From Chrysopilus asiliformis (lineage: Eukaryota; Arthropoda; Insecta; Diptera; Rhagionidae), in contig CAXIUK010000023.1 of assembly GCA_964034945.1 (NCBI GenBank), positions 1 to 64,000 of the forward strand: DNA of 64,000 bases, in the 5' to 3' direction. A program made the position numbers and the translations under genes. Under the pieces are notes generated by a model, which was given only the letters and a program-made list of their open reading frames with translations, searched no databases and had not been told where the DNA came from. Of this stretch, positions 1 to 9,404 are shown piece by piece. Position 1 is the stretch's first letter. Every line of letters starts with the position of its first letter.

Positions 1-2
1 AT

Positions 3-188
3 CACCCTAACCCGTTGGTAAAACAAGTTTTTGATGGTAACATTAATTTTGCTATAACGGATAGATACTATTTCTCACCTATCAGCATAATTAACCCTAA
101 CTCTGCAGACCACTTTCATCGTTGTGAAGAGGACCCTTATGGTCTAAAATTCTATAGAAAAACAGACGCGCATACGTATAGAGGTTAA
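3..188 (+). CDS. 3' end of an unidentified protein-coding gene
   Basis: An open frame enters from the window edge and ends at TAA (186-188), giving 61 codons. The composition looks like a folded protein (mixed polar and aromatic residues, with segments such as ISIINPNSADHFHRC and DPYGLKFYRKT). It resembles none of the transposon proteins in this window and I do not recognise the family. The gene would begin to the left, so neither its start nor its exon structure can be seen. Downstream sequence has features expected of a 3' UTR. It could instead be a chance open frame, since 61 codons is not decisive. Confidence 0.45.
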   Translation, partial: HPNPLVKQVFDGNINFAITDRYYFSPISIINPNSADHFHRCEEDPYGLKFYRKTDAHTYRG

Positions 189-530
189 GTTGCTTTTTTT
201 TCCAAGACTGATGATAATTTTGATCTCTTTATCTTTTCTCTGCAAATTTGTTTCTTTTTTTATTGTTTTTGTTATCTAGTTTTAAGATTGTTGTCAGTAA
301 GATAACAGCGAAGTTAAATAGTGTTATTGAGCAAACACTAGGGAAATATCGATGTATGTACTCCAAATAAGACCTCAATCTGTATATAGTTGTATATTTA
401 CTAACTACATTATATTGAGTTTATTTTTCTAGCTTGACAAATTAAAAGTCAGCTACTTAATAGTGTTTTTTTTAAGAATAACTTTGTAAATAAGATTGTA
501 CATATGAGTCTCAATAAATTTAATTTGAAT
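189..530 (+). promoter_or_regulatory. Putative 3' UTR with poly(A) signal and two Pumilio-type sites
   Basis: AT-rich sequence after the stop at 188. It holds a canonical AATAAA at 513-518 and two matches to the Pumilio-family consensus UGUANAUA: TGTATATA at 381-388 and TGTAAATA at 485-492. The motifs are seen directly. Their function is inferred and depends on the upstream frame being a real gene; in such AT-rich DNA each could occur by chance. Confidence 0.35.
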
Positions 531-1240
531 TTAAATTTAAAATCTATGCGGTTCCGGAAATTTCTCAATTGAAAAACAATCGAGTATATAGTTTTATTTT
601 TCACTAATGATTTTTTTTATTTACTTAAAGTACCTGAATTTATTTTAATGAATTTTAGCCAAAGTGCAATCCTAATTTTCTTCTTTTTAATTGCTTAGAT
701 TATTAATTAAATTACTGTAACATTTTTATTGAATAAAAGTTTTTTTTTTTTTTTCTTTTGATTTTTTCAATGCTCCCCAACTTTTTTCCAAACACAAATC
801 TGCAGGTCAATATTGGGAACACTTTTGGTCAACATTAGGTTTTTGGGAAAAAAAATTGGTCCATATAAAGTACATTTTTGAGTCAAATTTAATTAACTAC
901 AATCTTGTTAATATTCAACGCATCCACTAGTTTTTTTTTACATCAAATTACCTTAAAAAGAATGCTTTCTTAGGAAAATCAAAAAGTTTTGAAATCGATC
1001 AAAAATTCGAATGCAACGAGCTAATTTTCTGACAAAAATATTCGTAAGCGGACAAAACGGTCAATATTATAGCCATCCACCCTAAACATTTTGTTTGTCA
1101 AAATTTCCGGGTGGCTCTTTTTCCGGGTGGTTCATGGGCGCTGGACTCACAATTTTTGTTTGTTTGAATACATATGTTTTTTAGCGATATTTCACATTGG
1201 CGATCAACTGCTGCAGCTTCCTGATTTCGACAACTGTTGC
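531..1240. other. AT-rich intergenic DNA, nothing recognised
   Basis: Low-complexity A/T runs with no convincing open frame, RNA gene or terminal repeat. A 70-codon open frame at 1091-1303 has no family resemblance and overlaps the start of the P-like pseudogene in another frame, so it is not called. Confidence 0.5.
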
Positions 1241-2214
1241 ACATGTAATCCAATGGCGCATGGCACCGATTGTAATGGTTTTTGTTTCAGTGAAAAGGTG
1301 TAAGTGTCTCTGGAATTAAAATAATATTCACCCTCATTCTGAATGGCGAATTACACAACAAAAGTCATGTCACGCGAATTTTGGTATTTTTATTGGCGAC
1401 AATCGGCACATAGCGGCAGGTTGGCGTGACACGTGACGTTCTGTCACCGCCAAATTCGAAGTGATAGTACTCGTGCCGCCCATTGAAACACGGATAACAA
1501 GAAAACGCAAGTTAAATATTTGGAAATTTTTACTGCATTAAAATCCTAATAAACTAATAGGTATGTAACAAATATTTCCTTTGATAAATTTCAATGTGAA
1601 GATTACAGTGTGAAGATTGGGTTATTTTCATCTACTATTTGCAGTAACCACTTAAATGAATGTTTTGACACTCGAAAGAATGTTTGAAAACTGAAATGAA
1701 ATTGCATTATGTAGTTGAAAAAAATATCACGTCACAACTTACGCTTGATCTGGTAAATCCTTAGGATTTGAGTCATCTCTCAGGATTCTTCTTTTTAATC
1801 GTAAATTGACGAGTATTTCTTCATCCTCAGATTATGTTTCGTATAAGTCCGGACACAACATTACAGTTTTGTGGAAAGCAAATAACAACATCTGATTGAT
1901 TCGATTAAGTGTCAAACTAAAATAGTCTTTAAAACTTCAGCATTCGGAATATATTTGCGTTGTTCGATTGTGCTGCCGCGGCGAATATTGTAAGCTCAAT
2001 ATTCAGTGAGACAGGTATTTAGGTATGGAATTAAATTGTCTATTATCGCGACTATGAGAATAGCAAACTCGGCGTGACGTGACAATCAACACGTCGAATG
2101 AAGTGACGCGCCATTCAGAATGAGGGTGATTGTTGGATGCTATAGATAGGCTTAAAAACATCGGAGTAAAACCATATGCTATAATTTCGGATCAAGGAAG
2201 TAATTTCATTTTTT
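1241..2214 (+). pseudogene. P-element/THAP9-type transposase pseudogene, central fragment (split by MITE)
   Basis: Two coding remnants flank a MITE. The right part (2129-2208) reads LLDAIDRLKNIGVKPYAIIS and then SDQGSNF, the conserved run before the second half of the catalytic domain in P-element transposases. The left part ends at 1328 in the same frame (KGVSVSGIK) once the MITE and one ATT copy are discounted. Further left, at about 1244-1285, WRMAPIVMVFVS in another frame resembles the family's 'WKxPIxYxF' segment, suggesting an older frameshift. No THAP domain or start codon is visible. The frame is cut at about 2208 by the 4.7 kb composite insertion and resumes at about 6922. Confidence 0.7.
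1329..2128. mobile_element. 800-bp MITE with 20-bp perfect inverted repeats
   Basis: The left end CACCCTCATTCTGAATGGCG (1329-1348) is exactly inverted at 2109-2128. It is flanked by ATT on both sides (1326-1328 and 2129-2131), a 3-bp target duplication. Subterminal regions share CGTGAC-type motifs (about 1430 and 2075-2105). There is no transposase frame inside, so it is non-autonomous. A 3-bp duplication suits PIF/Harbinger-like elements, but ATT is not their usual TWA target, so the superfamily is left open. It sits inside the P-like transposase exon, whose frame is continuous across the excised site. Confidence 0.8.
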
Positions 2215-2234
2215 GACGTGGATACGTCTTGAAT

Positions 2235-3681
2235 TTTGGTTATGGGGGTATAAATTAGAAAATCGGCTTGCTGCCATAACAAATTTGCAATCGATGATAC
2301 TCGATAGTTTGTGGTGACATCCGAACAGAAACTGTGTTATAAGATCCGGCCTACATTAAAGCATTGTTTAGGGTATTTTGTTATGTTAAACCATAGTATA
2401 CAGTAACCAAACTCGAAAATAACCCAATTTAATATGTAAGAGTAAAGAGGACATACCATATTCATAGGCAGAAAACACGAGAGCAAACAGCACAGCCATA
2501 TGTGCGTGTAACCAAAAATTTGTAAATAAAAGCGACACAGCTGATCGGTATCTTTTGCATTTCGCAATGTGTTTTGCGTGAAATTTAGTCGGTATAAAGA
2601 TTAAATGCTAAATAAAATATCAGCGGAATACACGAAATAGTATGGAAAAATACTAAATTATAAACTTTCTGTTTAAATCACTCACTTCATTTCACAGGAA
2701 ATTATAAAAAATGAACACCGGCAAACGACGAATATCTTGCTGTGTCCTAATTGGGATAGTTTTTCACTTTTCCTTTTTCCCCGAGACAAAGAAAGGTGAA
2801 ATATTTATTTAAAATCTTATTTAAAATCTTTTTATTATCACAACAATGCAAAATGAGAAAAATAATGAAACCGAAATCCACCCGACTCGTTTACCATCAA
2901 ATCAGAGCACCTGAAAGAAACTATTTCAAACAGCATTGCCAAATCTGATTTTTCTACTGTTGATTTTATATTCAAGAGGAGGGAAATTTAAAAATTGAAA
3001 TGTGTTTTTACCACCATTTCTTATAAAGGTACAAACATTCTTCATTTTAGGTTGAAAATTTGAATGGAAAATTTAAATTGTCAGGATATAGTAGAAAAGC
3101 AATTGATATCAAATTTTCGGTCCGTCAAAATCATTTTACAAACGACGTGATGCTAATTTCAAAGCAATAATGACGATTGACAAAAAATGCAGTACCAGTT
3201 TGGACTGAATTTCTAATTTTCTATATTCAAACGAACATAATTTGCAACTTATTTTAGTATTGTATTTAATTTCTAAGGCAAAAACTACATTTCGCAACTG
3301 ACTAATCTGGTAACGTCGTTGCGGCTCTCATCTTTGACAGTTTATTTCTTTCTCTCTTTCACTTTTATTAGATTCCTTTGTGGTCATATTGCTTGTTCAT
3401 TCTTTGTACCCCAAAAATTTAAGATTTTTCTAACCAATTAGAATGCCTAGATTTGGGTATTTCTGGGTTATTCGTTTTCGGTTACACAGGTTATTTTCAC
3501 ATTTAATGTATGAAGTTTGTTTACTGTATACTGTGGTTAAACTATGTTCAATTATCTTTTTAAGAATCAAAATCTAAATTTTCACTGCCGCTGTAATGCT
3601 GTATTTGCTGCTTGTATTACAGATTTCACATTCATACTCTTTTTATGTTTTCTTTACAGATTTCACATTCATACTCTTTTT
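2235..3681. other. Unassigned AT-rich interior of the composite insertion
   Basis: No gene recognised. A segment at about 2380-2435 and its approximate reverse complement at about 3480-3550 share TTTAACCAYAGTATACAGTA-like sequence, so the stretch may be bounded by degraded inverted repeats. A 27-bp direct duplication (3619-3645 and 3656-3682, ACAGATTTCACATTC...) ends at the start of the next repeat. Confidence 0.4.
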
Positions 3682-4128
3682 AACCGACTTCCAAAAAGGA
3701 AAAGGTTCTCAATTCCACCTGAATATTTTTTTTTTTTTAATGTATGTTCACGCCTAACTTTTTACTGGGTGGACCGATTTTGGTCATCCCAAAGAGAAAG
3801 TTGTAGAGAAAGTTCCTGGTTGGGCCCTGGTTCATTCATGGGGAAAAATGGACCATTAGTACCCCCCATACAAACGAAAACGTTTTTTCCGAATTTCTCA
3901 AAAACGGTGCATCTTATCAAAAAAGTCCAAGAACAAAAATTATTTAGGATATGATTCTACATAAAACTCCCATACATCAAAATCCGATTGGAATAAATTT
4001 TAAAAAATCTTATTGGAAAGTTCGACTTCAAAGTGTAATTTTGGTACAAATGCTCAAATTAAGATACCAATATCACCATACAGGTTTTCAATAATTGCCA
4101 GATTGGCAATTATAGCTTTTGTTATGTT
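3682..4128 (+). repeat. Dispersed repeat, AACCGACTT-headed copy 1
   Basis: Begins AACCGACTTCCAAAAAGG and ends TTTTGTTATGTT. It is nearly identical to 48841-49304 inside the Gypsy element. The last ~300 bp (from about CCATACAAACGAAAACG) are shared with the TATACCC-headed repeats at 4129-4941 and 33315-33860 and, inverted, with 6463-6732. A 136-codon open frame across it (3544-3954) is repeat sequence with no protein-family signal. Class unknown. Confidence 0.75.
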
Positions 4129-4941
4129 TATACCCGTATGGTGAAACCAAAGGGTATATTAACTTTGCCTTACCGTTTGTAACGCCAAGATCCCTTCATC
4201 ACACACAAAAATGAATTACACCAGTGTGATAAAAAAAAAATGATAAAAAAAAAATTGAATTTTCCATGTCCGTCCATCTGTCTGTCCGTCCGTCTGTCCG
4301 TCCGTCCGTCTGTCTGTCTGTGGCGCGGATTGCGGGCGCATGGATTGAGCTAGAGACTTGAAATTTTGCGCAGATCCGTTTTTCGTAAAATGCGAGGCTA
4401 AGTTCGTTAACCCTAATACTGTCCTTAAGAAAAATAACATATGATGTCTTCGTGGGTCAAGAATGACCCTCTACATAGAATACTACACCCGTCACAATTA
4501 TCAGTGCTCTTCAATGGATTAAAATATGAACAAATAGATTATTGTTATCGGTATTCAAAAGAAATTTGTTCACTGCGCCTACATCATACAAACATTTTTC
4601 ATGTAGTTGAGAAGACACTTTTAATTAAAATCGAATTTGGGTCAGAAATGACCCGAGGACAGTATGAGGGTTAATGGGCAAAAATGGGGGGGTACCCCCC
4701 ATAGGAACGAAATCGTTTTTTCCGAATTTCTCAAAAACGGTGAATCTTATCAAAAAAGTCTAAGAACAAAAGTTATTTAGAATATGATTCTACATAAAAC
4801 TCCCATACATCAAAATCCGATTGGAACAAGTTTTAAAAAAAATCTTATTGGAAAATTTGAATTCAAATGAAATTTTGATACGCCGTTCAATTAAATCACC
4901 ATACGGGTTTTCAATAATTGCCAGATTGGCAATTATAGCTT
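4129..4941 (+). repeat. TATACCC-headed dispersed repeat, interrupted by a piggyBac-type MITE
   Basis: Begins TATACCCGTATGGTGAAACC, with a short hairpin (ATACCC...GGGTAT). It then carries a CTGT/CCGT-rich tetranucleotide tract (about 4267-4321), then GGCGCGGATTGCGGGCGC, and ends with the shared tail ...GGCAATTATAG. The same arrangement is seen at 33315-33860. Removing 4411-4670 and one TTAA restores colinearity with that copy. The tail motif CAATAATTGCCAGATTGGC is duplicated just downstream (4942-4970). Confidence 0.75.
4411..4670. mobile_element. 260-bp piggyBac-type MITE
   Basis: Flanked by TTAA on both sides (4407-4410 and 4671-4674), with ends CCCTAATACTGTCC and GGACAGTATGAGGG, the CCC...GGG/TTAA signature of piggyBac elements. 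Subterminal palindromes GGGTCAAGAATGACCC (4454-4469) and GGGTCAGAAATGACCC (4639-4654) resemble those of the larger piggyBac copy at 7189-8559. No transposase is present. The comparison copy at 33558 (GTTCGTTAATG) shows the empty site. Confidence 0.88.
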
Positions 4942-5957
4942 TCAATAATTGCCAGATTGGCAATTATAGGAAGGTTCTTTTATATATTTCCCCCGTGTTA
5001 ACCTACCCCTTCAAACCCCTCCCTGCTTGGGATATCGAGTAAAATTCTTTGTATTGTGTTCAGTACAATATCTGGAAGATTCTTTTATATATTTCTCATC
5101 TGCGGACTTATCCCCTCAAACCCTTTGTAATTTTACCTATATTAAAAATTGAAACTAAAAACGTTCGAAATAAAAAAAAATTTTCTAAAAAAAATAAAAC
5201 CGACTTTAAAAAAAAAACTGAAAAGAGAAAAAAGCACTAAAAAGAAAAAAATAATTTCAAACTATGTCTATTAATAGCGTATTTAAAATTCGGCTTTTTT
5301 GGAGTGGCGTTAAATTTGCAACTAAAATAAATTACATACTTTCTAACCCTTAAGGCTAATCGTTTACATACTTTCTAACCCTTAAGGCTAACTAAGAACT
5401 AAGATCGACTCCAAAAATTTTGTTGTCAAACAGATTAACTATAGACACGGCTCTTAGAAGCAGCAAAACTAAGTTATTTTATGTCCCAAATTGGATTCCC
5501 TATTTTTAAGCAATCGCTATAAAAAAGCCCACTGTCTCATATGTTACTATTTTTTGTAGAAATCTATCCTATTTTTTGTCTCCACGTACAAACTGATTTT
5601 GTGCGAAACTTGACAATAGAAATTTTACAACGATTTTATTTAGTGTAAATTTAACGCCACTCCAAAAAAGCCGAATTTTAAATACGCTATTAATAGACAT
5701 AGTTTGAAATTATTTTTTTCTTTTTAGTGCTTTTTTCTCTTTTCAGTTTTTTTTTTGTATAAATCTATCCTATTTTTTGTCTTCATGTACAAACTGATTT
5801 TGTGCGAAACTTGACAATAGAAATTTTACAACGATTTTATTTAGTGTAAATTTAACGCCACTTCCAAAAAGCCAAATTTTAAATACGCTATTAATGGACA
5901 TAGTTTGAAATTATTTTTTTCTTTTTAGTGCTTTTTTCTCTTTTCAGTTTTTTTTTA
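4942..5957. repeat. Repeat with foldback arms and a tandemly duplicated arm
   Basis: Continues the AACCGACTT-family copy 1 and aligns with 49569-50235. Inverted arms of about 110 bp lie at about 5208-5318 and 5645-5755 (ACTGAAAAGAGAAAAAAGCA... GGAGTGGCGTTAAATTT). The spacer contains a 34-bp tandem pair (5331-5395, ATACTTTCTAACCCTTAAGG). The right arm plus its flank (about 5559-5755) is repeated directly at 5757-5957. No protein is visible; frames here are low-complexity K/N/I runs. Confidence 0.7.
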
Positions 5958-6462
5958 TTATTGAATATTTGGAAGAGGCACAGGAAAGAGAACACGACGA
6001 AGTATGTTGAGGTTGAGTGAAAGCTTTTACTCTGGATTGTTTCTCTTCTCTATATGGGTTGTTCTGGCATAGAAAAATATACTTTTCTATGGTTCTGGTT
6101 CTGGAAATTCATTTTACTTGATTGTTTCTCTTGATTGCCCAGTGTTTCCTTTAATTTCTGTATACGAGTTGTGTGAGCAGGCGGATTGTGTTTAAGATTT
6201 TAGTTGCTGTAAATTGAAATTGCTTTGTTGTTTTTATCGTCTAATTTTATTTTAATTTGATTTTTATTTGTTTTTCAGCTATGGGCGTTTTCATGAATGC
6301 AAGTTCTGCAAATAACACAAAAGATTTTGATAATAATAAACCCAGTTATATGTTATTCGTTTAGTTAGTTTACTTTCGCAAATTACTGAACAACTAAGTA
6401 TTACGGGGAGATGGAAGAAAATGTTTCGTGCAATTTGCCCAACTTCCGAGTATATTTATGAA
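5958..6462. other. No gene recognised
   Basis: AT-rich sequence inside the composite insertion. A pyrimidine-rich tract ending CAG (about 6265-6281), followed by codons for YGRFHECKFCK, could be an acceptor plus a scrap of a zinc-finger exon. It is too short to call. Confidence 0.3.
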
Positions 6463-6732
6463 AACATAACAAAAGCTATAATTGCCAATCTGGCAATTAT
6501 TGAAAACCCGTATGGTGATCAAAAAATTCCACTTTGAAGTCAAATTTTCCAATAAGATTTTTTAAAATTTATTCCAATCGGATTTTGATGTATGGGAGGT
6601 TTATGTAGAATCATATCCTAAATATTTTGTTCTTGGACTTTTTTGATAAGATGCACCGTTTTTGAGATATTCGCAAAAATCGTTTTCGATCGTATGGGGG
6701 GCAAATCTAATATACCCTTTGGTTTCACCATA
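6463..6732 (-). repeat. Internally deleted, inverted copy of the TATACCC-headed repeat
   Basis: Reads AACATAACAAAAGCTATAAT at the left end and ATACCCTTTGGTTTCACC at the right, the reverse complement of the family's two ends. The middle (CTGT/CCGT tract and GGCGCGG segment) is missing compared with 33315-33860. Confidence 0.75.
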
Positions 6733-6921
6733 GTTATACCCTATAACATTTTAGAATTAAACAATTGTTCGTTGTGTTGCAAGTGAAATTTAATTTTTAG
6801 GTACAAGATGCCGAAATTAACCAAACGGAAAGGCACATCCCGCAATGGGCACCTTTTCACTAAAATTTCTTACTTAAATATCTATTGGCGATAGTTGTAG
6901 GCGGATCCACGTTGCTTTTTT

Positions 6922-7188
6922 ATTCAAAAGCTTAGGTATGACAGAAGAAAGCACAACTTTTTCTGCGCATGGGGAAAAATTATGTTATATATTTGATCCA
7001 CCGCATCTTTTGAAATCCGTCAGAAACAATTTCATGAAATACGATTTGGTCTATGACGACAATAAAGTGGCTTCATTGCGTGTGATCAGATCCTTCTATG
7101 AATATGATTCTGCAAACAAATTTCGAATCGCTCCTGAACTAAGTCCTGCACATATTACTTCGGACGCGTTCCAAAAAATACGTGTTAA
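6922..7188 (+). pseudogene. P-element/THAP9-type transposase pseudogene, second fragment
   Basis: Encodes FKSLGMTEESTTFSAHG, then CYIFDPPHLLKSVRNN and MKYDLVYDD, ending IRVN at the piggyBac insertion. 'FDPPHLLKxxRNN' is a hallmark of P-element and THAP9 transposases, in the GTP-binding/insertion region after the SDQGSNF motif found at 2180-2208. A methionine at 6938 can start an open frame to 7234, but its last 15 codons are piggyBac end sequence. The coding continues at 8564. Not functional as it stands. Confidence 0.85.
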
Positions 7189-8559
7189 CCCTTCTATTAT
7201 GTTCGGGTCATTTCATGACCCAAAACAACTTTAAACCAAAATTTTCGTTATTAAAAATTCCATGAGTTCAAATTTCTTTTGAACAGTGGGACGAATTGTA
7301 ACGTATTTTATGATAATTCAATTACTTGTGTTATACCTTTCACAGGTAGACGGCAATAGGTTTTGTATACACACGACACGTTCGGGTCATGGCGTGACCC
7401 ATAGTGTGTTTGTATGGCAAATAATATGCAATGCCACACCCTTCTTGTGTTCACCGGCTTCACGAGGTCCAAGCTATATATACTCCGACTTCGCAAACCA
7501 CATGTGAATTATAATCGAAGAAAAAAATCATATTCGCCGAATCCTATTTGCATAGGAATGGGTTCGCCAATACTTAGGCTTCGTTCCAATTTTTTTGTGG
7601 GACTGAGTCCTACATAATATTGGAGTCACTTCTAAAAACAATGGGAACGATTCCATTCTATAATATAGTAATGATTCCACCCCAGTATAGGAATGTCTCC
7701 ATTAAAAACTAGGAACGGGTGCTACTTTTGTTGGAATGTGTCCATTCTTCTCTCAGCCCTATTTACATACCTAGTAATGATTCCACGAAAACTAGGACTA
7801 GTTCCAATATTTATGGAAGTCTTTGCTACAAAGTGGTGCAATGACTCCTATAATCGCTTTCCCATATTTTATAGGAACGATAACTATGCGGATTTTTTCC
7901 GTGAAAAGCCCATTCTTTTTTGATGGCAAACCGATCGCTGGTCAGTCGCCGTGTTGATTTATTTGTTGTTGACGCATATGTATTATGGACTGAAATTCAT
8001 CCCACCTGGAACAATAATAAACTTTTTAAACGCCGCCAGTTCTTGCAAGAGTTAGGCGAAAGTCTTGTTCGCCCATATATTATTGTACGGACCGATATGT
8101 CAAGAGCTGAAGATCATTAGAAATTTGCGTGCCGAAGAGGCATCATCCACAGCGGCTTCTCCACCAACTAAGAAAAGGAAGGCGAACGTCACAGGATTTT
8201 TGTATTTACTGTGATTCTGTCCTGCGGGTAAAAAATCAGCTGAAAATTTAAAATTTTCCTAGATTTTTTTACTCCGAGCCGACGAGTTTGAAATTTGAGG
8301 CTATAGATGTATTAGTAATGGGATTTCTTTATTCCCGGCAAGGAAAAAAAAACTTTTGGTCCTTGCAACGTTTATAACAAAGCAGTTTGTCCAGACCATC
8401 GTCACACGACCACCATCAGAAACCTTATTGCGAAGATTATGTACCTATATAAATTGTAATTTTAGGATTATTTTGTATGCATTATATGATAAATACACGT
8501 GGGTCATTTTATGACCCGAACATGTTATGTGTGTGTGTTATTTGAACATAATAGAAGGG
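7189..8559 (+). mobile_element. 1.37-kb piggyBac-family element, internally degraded
   Basis: Exact TTAA duplications flank it (7185-7188 and 8560-8563). The ends are CCCTTCTATTATGTTC and its inverse GAACATAATAGAAGGG. Subterminal palindromes GGGTCATTTCATGACCC (7205-7221) and GGGTCATTTTATGACCC (8501-8517) lie near each end. The right end also has an extra GT-rich stretch. A transposase C-terminal remnant is inside (7920-8459). About 7540-7880 holds degenerate repeats of an 'AATGATTCCA...TAGGAAC' motif in place of the catalytic part. Excision to one TTAA leaves the host P-like frame continuous. Confidence 0.9.
7920..8459 (+). pseudogene. piggyBac transposase C-terminal remnant
   Basis: 7920-8120 encodes VDLFVVDAYVLWTEIHP...FKRRQFLQELGESLVRP. 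This fits the conserved piggyBac segment after the catalytic aspartates ('NAYILY...KRRxFLxxLaxxLVxP'). Further on, PPTKKRKANV (about 8168-8197) and GPCNVYNKAVCPDHRH (8358-8405) look like the basic linker and the terminal cysteine-rich zinc domain, with one expected cysteine replaced by tyrosine. Frames change between the pieces, and the DDD catalytic region is absent. It cannot encode an active transposase. Confidence 0.7.
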
Positions 8560-8563
8560 TTAA

Positions 8564-9120
8564 ACTAGTTAGCCAGATTTTCAGCGAAACGCTTTCAAGT
8601 GCTAAATACACATATTCAGTCATAGGAAATAAGGACCAAATTGTGATTGATACTGCAGAATTTTTAGAAAAAATTAACACATTATTTGATTTATTCAATT
8701 CGGGTAAACTGAAGAAACCTTTTTGTGGAAGTCAAATACAAACGCAGTTTTTAATTAAAATCCAAGATTCTTTTAAAAAAATTAAAGTAAGTACTTGCAA
8801 TGAAAATAAAGAAACCGGAATAAATCAATGTTTTGAAGGATGGATTACGTCAATTAAGTTTATTATTTCTATGGCAGGAGTTAAAAGAAGTTTCTTTTGA
8901 TTTCACTTTAACAAGACGATTGAATGAGGATAACCTGGAGAATTTTTTTGGAACCATAAGAATTCAAGGTGAAGATTATAAAAACCAAACGCCAATCCAA
9001 TTCATAAGAGCCTCTAAGAAATCTTTCGATGCAAAGTATTTAGAATGTATCTCCACTGGAAACTGTCAACCACAAAACTCATTTAATTTAAGTGATGATA
9101 CCAGTTTTAACTTGGTAGTA
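8564..9120 (+). pseudogene. P-element/THAP9-type transposase pseudogene, C-terminal fragment with frameshift
   Basis: From 8564 the frame reads LVSQIFSETLSSAKYTYS and continues in frame with the pre-piggyBac fragment. The family's helical region follows (INTLFDLFNSGKL...). At about 8860-8880 the frame changes by one base: the first frame ends at TGA at 8898-8900, while the other carries LWQELKEVSFDFTLTRR and RLNEDNLENFFGTIR. 'LTRRLNxDxLENFFG' is a very conserved P-transposase motif. SGNC-like residues (STGNCQ) follow at about 9054. Recognisable coding ends near 9120, where the sequence turns into satellite, so the C-terminus and 3' flank are missing. Confidence 0.85.
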
Positions 9121-9150
9121 AACCATGGTACTTACAAGTCTGTCAGTCAC

Positions 9151-9404
9151 ATCTGTCACAGTCTGTCACAGTCTGTCACAGTCTGTCACAGTCTGTCACA
9201 GTCTGTCACAGTCTGTCACAGTCTGTCACAGTCTGTCACAGTCTGTCACAGTCTGTCACAGTCTGTCACAGTCTGTCACAGTCTGTCACAGTCTGTCACA
9301 GTCTGTCACAGTCTGTCACAGTCTGTCACAGTCTGTCACAGTCTGTCACAGTCTGTCACAGTCTGTCACAGTCTGTCACAGTCTGTCACAGTCTGTCACA
9401 TTCG
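9151..9404 (+). repeat. 10-bp satellite, unit GTCTGTCACA, about 25 copies
   Basis: GTCTGTCACA is repeated 24 times without error at 9161-9400, preceded by one variant (ATCTGTCACA, 9151-9160) and by isolated GTCTGTCA/GTCAC pieces from 9138. The spacer TTCG (9401-9404) separates it from the 8-bp array. The unit is the 8-mer plus CA, so the two arrays are related. Confidence 0.95.

Larger units (their letters stand above)
2215..6915. mobile_element. 4.7-kb composite insertion with imperfect terminal inverted repeats, class unknown
   Basis: The P-like transposase frame stops at about 2208 and resumes at 6922. The intervening DNA starts GACGTGGATACGTC (2215) and ends GGCGGATCCACGTTGC (6915). The reverse complement of the right end shares ACGTGGAT-CG with the left. 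Both sides are flanked by TTTTTT (2209-2214 and 6916-6921), a possible but low-information target duplication. No transposase is recognisable inside; a short frame at 6808 (MPKLTKRKGTSRNG...) is only a weak candidate for a coding remnant. It contains several dispersed repeats annotated separately. It may be one element with later insertions or a pile-up of several. Confidence 0.45.

Noticed and set aside
2337..2567. 76-codon minus-strand frame with hydrophobic residues
   Set aside because: AT-rich DNA biased to F/I/L/Y; no family similarity or supporting context.
2209..6921. An intron in the P-like transposase at the 4.7 kb gap
   Set aside because: The left edge (TTTCATTTTTTGACG) has no GT donor at the coding boundary, and the ends show inverted similarity and matching T6 flanks, favouring an insertion.
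7286..7923. Small overlapping frames in the piggyBac relic
   Set aside because: They lie on degenerate repeats and match no piggyBac domain; only the 7920-8120 and 8358-8459 pieces do.
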